A stretch of 13,604 bases of DNA from JAATFY01 sp049276515 (lineage in GTDB: Bacteria > Pseudomonadota > Alphaproteobacteria > UBA9219): NCBI GenBank assembly GCA_049276515.1, contig JBASWO010000080.1, positions 1-13,604 on the forward strand, read 5' to 3'. Shown piece by piece: positions 6,883 through 13,101 of this stretch (position 1 is its first letter; the number at the start of each line of letters is the position of its first letter). Both the position numbers and the translations under genes were made by a program. The notes below the pieces were generated by a model. It was not told where the DNA came from and did no database searches. It was given only the letters and a program-made list of their open reading frames with translations.

Positions 6883-7771
6883 GAGGTACGGGTCCGGCTA
6901 ATAGCGGTTTCTTACTTGATGGTTCTTTACGCAAGAGCCGCATCACACGGATAAGGGTGTCGCGCAAATCCTTACGCTCAACAACGATATCAACCATGCC
7001 ATGTTCTAACAAATATTCAGAACGCTGAAAGCCGGGAGGCAATGTTTCACGAATGGTGTTCTCAATAACGCGGGCGCCAGCAAAGCCAATTTGCGCACCC
7101 TTCTCGGCGACATGAATATCACCAACCATGGCAAAAGAAGCCGTCACACCACCTGTTGTTGGGTCTGTTAAGACAACAATATAGGGCAAGCCAGCAGACT
7201 TCACTTCATCAACCGCGATAATGGTGCGCGGCATTTGCATCAAGGACAAAGCACCTTCTTGCATACGCGCGCCGCCTGAAGCTGGGAAAATAATAAGAGA
7301 TGATTTTGTCGTTACGGCGCGTCGTGCTGCCGTGATGATGGCTTCACCAACACCCATGCCCATCGATCCGCCCATAAAGCTGAAATCAAAAGCAGCCACA
7401 ACGGTTTTGACACCACCCATCACACCTTCGCCAACAACGATGGCATCATCACGGCCGGTTTTGTTGCGGGCGTCTTTGAGACGATCAGCATATTTTTTCT
7501 GGTCACGGAATTTAAGAGGATCGACTAAAACTTTGGGCACATCAACGACGCGGAATTTACCTTCATCGAAAAGTGTTTCGAGGCGACGTTGTGCACCAAG
7601 CTTCAGGTGATAACCACACGCACGACAAACATTTAAATTCTCATCCAAGTCGCGCTTGAACTGCATCGCACTACAACCTGGGCACTTTTCCCATAGATTG
7701 TCGGGCACATCTTTTTTAACGCCAACAAGAGCGCGAATTTTTGGACGAACGAAATTGGTTAGCCAGCTCAT
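6854..7771 (-). CDS. accD: Acetyl-CoA carboxylase carboxyltransferase subunit beta AccD
   Basis: AccD, with AccA, moves the carboxyl group from carboxybiotin to acetyl-CoA, giving malonyl-CoA for fatty-acid synthesis. The 305-residue product has the N-terminal zinc ribbon, CPGC (Cys30, Cys33) and CRAC (Cys49, Cys52). The crotonase-like carboxyltransferase core follows, including GGSMGMGVGEAI, PASGGARMQEG and DPTTGGVTASFAMVGD, which helps form the oxyanion and CoA site. Start is the ATG at 7771 (MSWLTNFVRPKIRAL, a typical AccD beginning), although no Shine-Dalgarno is obvious. It leads the accD-folC pair. In many alphaproteobacteria it directly follows trpA; here two other genes intervene, so it needs its own promoter, for which a candidate lies at 7866-7893. 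Confidence 0.97.
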   Translation of the reverse strand: MSWLTNFVRPKIRALVGVKKDVPDNLWEKCPGCSAMQFKRDLDENLNVCRACGYHLKLGAQRRLETLFDEGKFRVVDVPKVLVDPLKFRDQKKYADRLKDARNKTGRDDAIVVGEGVMGGVKTVVAAFDFSFMGGSMGMGVGEAIITAARRAVTTKSSLIIFPASGGARMQEGALSLMQMPRTIIAVDEVKSAGLPYIVVLTDPTTGGVTASFAMVGDIHVAEKGAQIGFAGARVIENTIRETLPPGFQRSEYLLEHGMVDIVVERKDLRDTLIRVMRLLRKEPSSKKPLLAGPVPHGARSAKRI

Positions 7772-7865
7772 GGAATTTCAATGCTTTCGTTGGTTAAGAT
7801 GGTGAAACTAAACAACCATGTAACAAATTGCAAACCAGCACGATTTTAGCTAGTTTTTCAGGGAT

Positions 7866-7893
7866 TTAATAATTTATTTTTATAGAAGGTCAA
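7866..7893 (-). promoter_or_regulatory. Candidate promoter for accD-folC
   Basis: On the minus strand, TTGACC (7888-7893; 5 of 6) and TATTAA (7866-7871; 4 of 6) are 16 bases apart, roughly 95 bases before the accD ATG. The -35 overlies the ribosome binding site of the divergent gene at 7896, so occupancy or transcription here could interfere with that gene. The gap between the two genes (7772-7895) is A+T-rich and has no other structure that I could recognise. Confidence 0.4.
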
Positions 7894-7895
7894 AC

Positions 7896-8858
7896 ATGGC
7901 CCGCTTTCGATTTCCACAAAATTTTAAACTAGCCGATGTTCGTTCTGCGCTCGGTCCAGCAGCAATCGTTGCTGACACAAGAGGTAAAGATTGGAATAGA
8001 TCGGCTTTCCCTGTCTCCATAAATGAAGAGTCACAAGATGTTTCGGCGCGTCATATTCTAGAAGCTCTTCTTGCTCTTCAAATAAAACCTCCTGCTATAG
8101 CTGAACTTTTTCGTAGCAAAGGTTTTGATATCACAAATAATGTTATGTCAGCACGCGTTAGCGCTCTACGTAATGAAAGAGATCTTGCCGATGACATCAC
8201 GAAACCTAAGCGCCGCAAGCTTCGAGCCGCTGCAATCGAAGAGAGACCTCGAGCGAGACCAACATCACATAGATCCTTAACTGCAGAAGAAGAAGCCGCA
8301 CGCAATGAGAGGGCTTCTTTAAAGATTCGTCTCGAATTAAAGCAGAGGCGAAATCTTTCAACTGCAGAGTTCAATCATTTGCCTACATTTGACTTCTTGG
8401 TTGACGTATTACGAGCAATGATGTTCTCAAATATGCATGGCGCTTTTAACGCAGCGTTTAAACAGATGGCTGAGGAAGGTACAGGCACAGTTGTCCTTAA
8501 AGGAGAAGGCGCCACTGATTTTCATGTTTGCAACGATGCCGCTAAATGGTTTCACGATATTACGGGGCTATCAAAAATCTTAAATGACGCCTTTGCGGAG
8601 GACGAACCTAAGGTCATAACGTATCAACCTCTCATGACACAGCCCGAAATGGTTTATGTGAACCTTTTGGAAGAGCTGGTCGATTTCAGGCGCGGAAAAA
8701 GACAGAGTGATATCTTTTTGGCTCAGCTAGATGAAAGATTATGTTCAGTTAAAGGTGGATTAGTTGAGACACCACTGCTTTGGCCTGAAAGATATATGGA
8801 GCCCACCCCTCCCAAAGCAGATAGAGCTGTGCAAGGTAAGCTCAATTTTGATGCTTAA
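7896..8858 (+). CDS. Protein of unknown function with possible helix-turn-helix, inserted between trpA and accD
   Basis: I do not recognise this 320-residue protein. No signal peptide or membrane segment is visible, so it is probably cytosolic. Residues about 50-97 (ARHILEALLALQ, then AIAELFRSKGFDI, then VMSARVSALRNERDL) have the spacing of a winged helix-turn-helix: a helix, a short turn, and a putative recognition helix rich in Ser, Arg and Asn. A basic linker follows (103-126, KPKRRKLR and RPRARP), then a charged helix (about 129-153) and a mixed alpha/beta-looking C-terminal half. The last residues, QGKLNFDA, resemble a sliding-clamp-binding QxxLxF peptide. The start at 7896 is supported by AGAAGG 6 bases upstream. 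The gene runs opposite to all its neighbours and converges on the solute-binding-protein gene with 8 bases between stops. A DNA-binding role is inference only. Confidence 0.8.
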   Translation: MARFRFPQNFKLADVRSALGPAAIVADTRGKDWNRSAFPVSINEESQDVSARHILEALLALQIKPPAIAELFRSKGFDITNNVMSARVSALRNERDLADDITKPKRRKLRAAAIEERPRARPTSHRSLTAEEEAARNERASLKIRLELKQRRNLSTAEFNHLPTFDFLVDVLRAMMFSNMHGAFNAAFKQMAEEGTGTVVLKGEGATDFHVCNDAAKWFHDITGLSKILNDAFAEDEPKVITYQPLMTQPEMVYVNLLEELVDFRRGKRQSDIFLAQLDERLCSVKGGLVETPLLWPERYMEPTPPKADRAVQGKLNFDA

Positions 8859-8866
8859 TTTTTCAC

Positions 8867-9736
8867 TCAAGGCGTAACCGGTGCATAGGTGGGCGCCGGT
8901 GGCATCGAAGCTGGGTCCTCGCGCTTGAGAATAGCCGCTAATATCCCTTTGTTGGTCAGCGATACAATGGCGCTATCAATCAAATTCTTCAAATCAGCTT
9001 CTCCCTGCTTAACAGAGAAGACAGAGCCATAAACGTGGAGAACTTGACCCACGGTTTTCAACTTCCCTGGATTTTTGACATCATAATCTTTGAAAAATCC
9101 GTAATCCGCAAAAGTTGCATCCGCTTTTCCAGTCGCCACTTCTAAAAACAATTGAGTGGCATCGACAGTTTGCGGCAAAGCATTAATTTTAGCGTTCGGG
9201 AAATCGGCACGTGAGATACTTTGCGTGACATCACCATCAATGGCTGCGGTCGTAAAAGCAGCATCATTGAGTTTGTTATAACCCTGATCAAACCGCGCAT
9301 CGTTTGAGCGCACAACGACATACACATTATGATAATGAACAGGTAGCGTAATCGTCGCATTTTTATAACGACCTGGATCTGGCCATACAGTTTGGCAGAG
9401 GGCATCATAACGACCGGCATTTAAGCCCTCGATGTAATTGCCAAACCCAACTTCTTCGACCCATTCAATCTTAAGTCCAAGCTCTTTGCCAATTTCATTA
9501 AAAATTTCGTGATTGAAGCCAGACAACTGACCCGTATTCGGATCTTTGCGTAAAAAAGGTGGCCAGAGAGCATAACCGCAACGCACAACACCTGAACGAA
9601 CAATCCGTTGATAGGCTGTTTCACCAGCAGCCTCAATAGCAGGTGCTTTGGTGTCCGCCGGCAATCGCACAAGGCCTTTTTCGCTCATGTAAAAGCCGAA
9701 GCCGACAGCAAGGATGAGAAGAAGAAGTAATTTCAT
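8867..9736 (-). CDS. Orphan SBP_bac_3-family periplasmic solute-binding protein
   Basis: The 289-residue product has an N-terminal hydrophobic segment (3-16) that could be a signal peptide or a membrane anchor; no lipobox cysteine is present. A family-3 extracellular solute-binding fold follows: YQRIVRSGVVRCGYALWPPF (42-61), SGFNHEIFNEIGKELGLKIEWVE (72-94), LNAGRYDALCQTVWPDPGRY (105-124). Arg123 sits where amino-acid-binding members hold the ligand carboxylate. Later, VATGKADATFADYG matches the hinge-side pattern. I prefer the ATG at 9736, because AGGTG lies 6 bases upstream and overlaps the trpA stop; a GTG at 9745 is the alternative. No permease or ATPase gene is adjacent. Coupling to trpA suggests co-expression with tryptophan genes. 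The fold also includes periplasmic enzymes such as cyclohexadienyl dehydratase, so an enzymatic role is not excluded. Confidence 0.87.
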   Translation of the reverse strand: MKLLLLLILAVGFGFYMSEKGLVRLPADTKAPAIEAAGETAYQRIVRSGVVRCGYALWPPFLRKDPNTGQLSGFNHEIFNEIGKELGLKIEWVEEVGFGNYIEGLNAGRYDALCQTVWPDPGRYKNATITLPVHYHNVYVVVRSNDARFDQGYNKLNDAAFTTAAIDGDVTQSISRADFPNAKINALPQTVDATQLFLEVATGKADATFADYGFFKDYDVKNPGKLKTVGQVLHVYGSVFSVKQGEADLKNLIDSAIVSLTNKGILAAILKREDPASMPPAPTYAPVTP

Positions 9737-9745
9737 GTGAGACAC

Positions 9746-10687
9746 CTAACTGTTGTGAACGGCTTTCGCTAGCCCTTCGATAAAACTTAAAACATCATTG
9801 ACAAGAGCTTTTTTAGCTTTGCCCTTGTCGTCTAACTGCGCCGCAATGCGATTAACGATGGCGCTTCCAATAACAACAGCATCGGCTTCTTGTGCGATCG
9901 TTTTAGCTTGATCAGCTGTCGTAATGCCAAAACCAACTGCTATGGGGAGTTGCGAATGTTTCCTCAACTCAGTGACAGCGGCTTTCACGGGATCCGCGCT
10001 AATCGCTTTGCTACCCGTAATACCTGTCATTGATACGTAATAAAGAAAACCGCCCGCATCGCGCAGCACCGTTGGCAAACGCTTCGCATCCGTTGTTGGC
10101 GTTACAAGACGAATAAAAGTAAGGCCAGCATGAAGGGCTGGCTGACAAAGTTCTGCATCTTCTTCGGGCGGGAGATCGACAATGATCAAACCATCAACAC
10201 CCGCTTCTTTAGCGTCACGTACAAATTTGGCAACACCATAAATATAGATGGGATTGTAATAGCCCATCAGCACAAGGGGTGTCGTCGTATCTTGCTTACG
10301 AAAACCGCGCACGAGATCGAGCGTTTTAGAGAGTGTGATACCTGCTTTAAAGGCGCGCATATTAGCAGCTTGAATGGCTGTACCATCCGCCATGGGATCA
10401 CTAAAGGGCATGCCGAGCTCAATTAAATCGGCTCCCGCCTTTGAAAGGCCCGCTAAAAGTTTAGTGCAGTTTTCTAAATCGGGATCACCCGCTGTAATGA
10501 AAGTCACAAGACCTGATTTCTTTTTAGATTTCAGTTCAGCAAATCGCGCCTTGATCCGGTCCATTACAACTGGTGCTGAAGGTGGCGGTGGTGGCGGGGG
10601 AGGTGAGCTTGCACCAGCTCCACCACCAGCCGTTGGGCCGGGTATGATCGCCGCTTTCTGAGCTGCCTGTCGTAAAGGATGAGGCAT
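9746..10687 (-). CDS. trpA: Tryptophan synthase alpha chain TrpA, with proline-rich N-terminal extension
   Basis: TrpA cleaves indole-3-glycerol phosphate to indole and glyceraldehyde-3-phosphate and channels indole to TrpB. The TIM-barrel core is complete from Met42 (MDRIKARFAEL). The catalytic Glu90 and Asp101 lie in ELGMPFSDPMADG, followed by GYYNPIYIYG, VDLPPEEDAEL, YVSMTGITGSK and the phosphate-site GFGITT. The core is about 272 residues, the normal family size. Upstream lies an unusual 41-residue extension rich in Ala, Gly and Pro, with eight consecutive prolines (codons at 10580-10603). The ATG at 10687 overlaps the trpB stop as TAATG, favouring translation of the extension by coupling. 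The internal ATG at 10564 has no ribosome binding site. If the internal start is the true one, the proline stretch would be untranslated leader. Confidence 0.95.
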   Translation of the reverse strand: MPHPLRQAAQKAAIIPGPTAGGGAGASSPPPPPPPPSAPVVMDRIKARFAELKSKKKSGLVTFITAGDPDLENCTKLLAGLSKAGADLIELGMPFSDPMADGTAIQAANMRAFKAGITLSKTLDLVRGFRKQDTTTPLVLMGYYNPIYIYGVAKFVRDAKEAGVDGLIIVDLPPEEDAELCQPALHAGLTFIRLVTPTTDAKRLPTVLRDAGGFLYYVSMTGITGSKAISADPVKAAVTELRKHSQLPIAVGFGITTADQAKTIAQEADAVVIGSAIVNRIAAQLDDKGKAKKALVNDVLSFIEGLAKAVHNS

Positions 10688-11922
10688 TACAAAGTCACCC
10701 CTAATTTGGCGGCAACCGTGAAAATATCTTTATCGCCTCTGCCACTCAAATTCATCACCATCAAATGATCTTTGGGCAAGGTTGGCGCCAGTTTCATGAC
10801 ATAAGCCAAAGCATGTGCAGATTCGAGGGCAGGAATGATACCTTCAAGTTTAGCGCAGGCCTGAAACGCCTCAACAGCTTCTTCATCAGTTGCCGGAACA
10901 TAAGTCACACGTTCAACATCATTGAGCCATGCATGCTCAGGGCCAATGCCCGGATAATCAAGGCCCGCTGAAATCGAATGGGCTTCCTGAATTTGTCCAT
11001 CGGCGTTCTGTAAGAAATAACTGCGCATACCGTGCAAAATACCAGCTTTGCCACCCGCAAGTGATGCGGCATGCATACCTGTATCTAGACCATGACCCGC
11101 AGCTTCGACCGCATACATCGCCACATTGGGCTCATTCAAAAATTCATAAAACAGACCAATGGCGTTTGAGCCGCCACCTACGCATGCCACAAGACTGTCC
11201 GGTATACGACCTTCCGCTTGCATCATCTGTTCGCGCGTTTCTCTGCCGATGATGGCTTGAAAGTCACGCACCAACATGGGGTAAGGATGGGGACCACCGA
11301 CAGTACCAAGAATATAAAAAGTATCTTCGACATTGCTGACCCAGTCGCGCAACGCTTCATTCATAGAATCTTTGAGGGACTTGGATCCACTTGATACAGG
11401 TTTAACTTCAGCACCCAATAAGCGCATACGAAACACGTTGGGTTTTTGCCGCTCCATATCGAGCTCACCCATATAGACTGTACATGGCAAATTGAAGAGT
11501 GCTGCAACAGTCGCTGTTGCCACACCGTGTTGGCCAGCGCCCGTCTCTGCGATGATGCGCTTTTTGCCCATACGTTTGGCTAGGAGAATTTGTCCCATAC
11601 AGTGATTAATTTTATGCGCACCGGTATGATTGAGTTCTTCACGCTTGAAATAAATTTTAGCGCCACCCAATTTTTGGGTCATACGCTCAGCATAAAAAAG
11701 TGGTGATGGCCGACCGACATAGTCCTTTAAGTAATAATCGAGTTCTTTTTGAAAATTGGGATCGGCTTTGGCGGCCTTGTAGGCCTCTTCAACAGCCAGA
11801 ACCAAGGGCATTAATGTTTCAGCCACAAAACGACCGCCATAGATGCCAAAATGGCCGGTTTCATCAGGGCCTGTTTGATAAGAATTAAGCTTTTTATTGG
11901 TGTTTTCCATGGCTTGCACCAT
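10687..11922 (-). CDS. trpB: Tryptophan synthase beta chain TrpB
   Basis: TrpB condenses indole with L-serine to give tryptophan, using pyridoxal phosphate. Counting from the ATG at 11922 (411 residues), Lys104 in HTGAHKINH is the PLP Schiff-base lysine, Glu126 in AETGAGQHG is the catalytic acid/base, and GGGSNA (249-254) binds the PLP phosphate. GPDETGHFGIYGGRFVAETLMPL is the standard N-terminal opening of the family. Start choice is open. GTG at 11940 adds 6 residues. ATG at 11922 has GAGG 12 bases upstream. ATG at 11910 (MENTNKK) is nearest to the conserved region and could be leaderless from the promoter candidate at 11918-11945. The stop overlaps the trpA ATG by one base (TAATG). Unlike many relatives, trpB is not adjacent to trpF; a plus-strand gene lies between them. 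Confidence 0.96.
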   Translation of the reverse strand: MVQAMENTNKKLNSYQTGPDETGHFGIYGGRFVAETLMPLVLAVEEAYKAAKADPNFQKELDYYLKDYVGRPSPLFYAERMTQKLGGAKIYFKREELNHTGAHKINHCMGQILLAKRMGKKRIIAETGAGQHGVATATVAALFNLPCTVYMGELDMERQKPNVFRMRLLGAEVKPVSSGSKSLKDSMNEALRDWVSNVEDTFYILGTVGGPHPYPMLVRDFQAIIGRETREQMMQAEGRIPDSLVACVGGGSNAIGLFYEFLNEPNVAMYAVEAAGHGLDTGMHAASLAGGKAGILHGMRSYFLQNADGQIQEAHSISAGLDYPGIGPEHAWLNDVERVTYVPATDEEAVEAFQACAKLEGIIPALESAHALAYVMKLAPTLPKDHLMVMNLSGRGDKDIFTVAAKLGVTL

Positions 11923-11945
11923 AGCGGATTTGCGCCTCACGTCAA
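11918..11945 (-). promoter_or_regulatory. Candidate trpB promoter overlapping the start region
   Basis: TTGACG (11940-11945; 5 of 6) and TATGGT (11918-11923; 4 of 6) lie 16 bases apart on the minus strand. Transcription would begin close to 11911-11910, at the ATG encoding MENTNKK, giving a leaderless or nearly leaderless mRNA. If this is the main promoter, the ATG at 11922 and the GTG at 11940 cannot be used. Pattern matching only. Confidence 0.3.
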
Positions 11946-12005
11946 AGACAGAAGGGCTTTTCCTTTTTAATTTTCATGCCTAGGATTGAGATATTGATTA
12001 ATTCA

Positions 12006-12021
12006 TATAAGGAGCCATCCT
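12006..12021 (+). promoter_or_regulatory. Ribosome binding site of the 12022 gene
   Basis: AAGGAG (12009-12014), 7 bases before the ATG at 12022, is a near-ideal Shine-Dalgarno. It is the strongest start signal among the small genes here and a main reason for accepting the plus-strand gene as real. Confidence 0.75.
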
Positions 12022-12465
12022 ATGTCGACGAGAATAACTCATCTCAGCAATGCTCGTCTTAACAGCGTCGTTTCGCTTCAGCGCGTAAAAGATGAACTCA
12101 CGAACATAAGACGCGCAGAGCTCCCCGATGACGAGGCTGTTGATATGCTTTATACCCTGGCGCACACGCTAAAAACACTTAGCGGCATGCCGGTCGCAAA
12201 GACAAAAGGCACACGGGCACTGGCTCTTCAGGTTGCCGAGCAAATTTGCAAAAAATGGCCACTCTCTGAGGTTGATAAAGGACCTTTTGTCAGAGAAATG
12301 CGGGATATCGGCAATGCCGCAACAGCACCCGCAAGATTAAAGCAAGATATGGTTAGGCTTGTTCGGTTTACAGGCGAGCCTTGGACTCCAGAGGCTCCAG
12401 AGGCTCCACAAGCCCACGGCTCTTCGACACCTGTCAATATTCGTATTGCAGCTCAAAGATTATAA
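12022..12465 (+). CDS. Small protein of unknown function with HPt-like helix motif, between trpF and trpB
   Basis: I do not recognise this 147-residue protein. It has no signal peptide or membrane segment. Residues 1-115 look all-helical; residues 118-147 are a Pro/Ala-rich tail, with a 9-base tandem repeat (12388-12405) encoding PEAPEAP. Residues 37-72 (DEAVDMLYTLAHTLKTLSG, then LALQVAEQI) resemble the helix of a histidine phosphotransfer domain, in which H-x-L-K-G carries the phosphorylated histidine. His48 and Lys51 align, but the usual glycine is threonine, so this is only a hint. The ATG at 12022 has an excellent ribosome binding site. The gene runs against its neighbours: it is divergent from trpB and overlaps the trpF stop by 6 bases in convergent fashion. 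Convergence without a terminator suggests mutual interference with trpF. Confidence 0.72.
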   Translation: MSTRITHLSNARLNSVVSLQRVKDELTNIRRAELPDDEAVDMLYTLAHTLKTLSGMPVAKTKGTRALALQVAEQICKKWPLSEVDKGPFVREMRDIGNAATAPARLKQDMVRLVRFTGEPWTPEAPEAPQAHGSSTPVNIRIAAQRL

Positions 12466-13101
12466 ATTTGAAACGACCTTAATCAGCTCACGAATTTTAT
12501 CTGGATTTTTCTTACCAGGACTATCTTCAACGCCTGAAGAGACATCAATGCCTGGCGCAGCTGTTATGCGCAAAGCTTCAACAACGTTTGATGCATTAAG
12601 ACCACCCGCCAGCATCCATGGTTTTTGAAATATCTTTCCGTGTAAAAGACCCCAATCGAAAACCATCGCATTCCCACCAGGGAGTGCATCCATATTTTCA
12701 GGTGGCTTCGCATCAAAGAGGAGTTGATCAGCGACAACTTCATAAGCTGGTACCATTTTAAAATCAACTTCACCTTGAAGATCAATCGCCTTCATCACAG
12801 GAAGTCCGGTCAGTTTTTTGATTGCCACAACACGATCGGGTGTTTCCTTACCATGGAGTTGGATCATACGAAGTCCAAGCTCCTTACCTTTAAGGACGTC
12901 TTCATCGCTGGGATCGACATAGAGCCCGACAGCTGTGATGTGATTTGGCACCAAAGCCCGTAAAGTCTTAGCCTGATCAAACGTCACATGACGTGGAGAG
13001 CGTGCATAAAAAACCAGACCCACATAATGAGCACCCGCATCACAGGCAGCCTTCATGGCTGCTGCATCATTGATCCCACAGATTTTAATCTTGATGCTCA
13101 T
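12460..13101 (-). CDS. trpF: Phosphoribosylanthranilate isomerase TrpF
   Basis: TrpF performs the Amadori rearrangement of phosphoribosylanthranilate to CdRP, the third step of tryptophan synthesis. The 213-residue beta/alpha barrel shows KICGI with the general base Cys8, IQLHGKE (80-86), LLFDAK with the likely general acid Asp130, VFDWGLL, the phosphate-binding LAGGLNASNV (164-173), and DVSSGVEDSPGKK (186-198). Length and motif order are standard for a monofunctional enzyme. The ATG at 13101 overlaps the pyrF stop as ATGA, so translation is coupled with pyrF. The stop at 12460 is overlapped by the end of the convergent gene at 12022-12465. No intrinsic terminator was found downstream, so trpF transcripts may run antisense into that gene. 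Confidence 0.97.
   Translation of the reverse strand: MSIKIKICGINDAAAMKAACDAGAHYVGLVFYARSPRHVTFDQAKTLRALVPNHITAVGLYVDPSDEDVLKGKELGLRMIQLHGKETPDRVVAIKKLTGLPVMKAIDLQGEVDFKMVPAYEVVADQLLFDAKPPENMDALPGGNAMVFDWGLLHGKIFQKPWMLAGGLNASNVVEALRITAAPGIDVSSGVEDSPGKKNPDKIRELIKVVSNL

Noticed and set aside
8877..8900. Hairpin ACCGGTGC / GCGCCGGT just past the plus-strand gene stop
   Set aside because: No T tract follows on either strand and it lies within the coding end of the solute-binding-protein gene, so it is not supported as a terminator.
10374..10661. Plus-strand open frame with a poly-glycine run opposite trpA
   Set aside because: The glycine run is the antisense reading of the TrpA proline codons; no independent coding evidence.
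12388..12405. 9-base tandem repeat as a recombination or regulatory repeat
   Set aside because: Only two copies, in frame, encoding PEA-type residues in a Pro/Ala-rich tail; ordinary low-complexity coding DNA.
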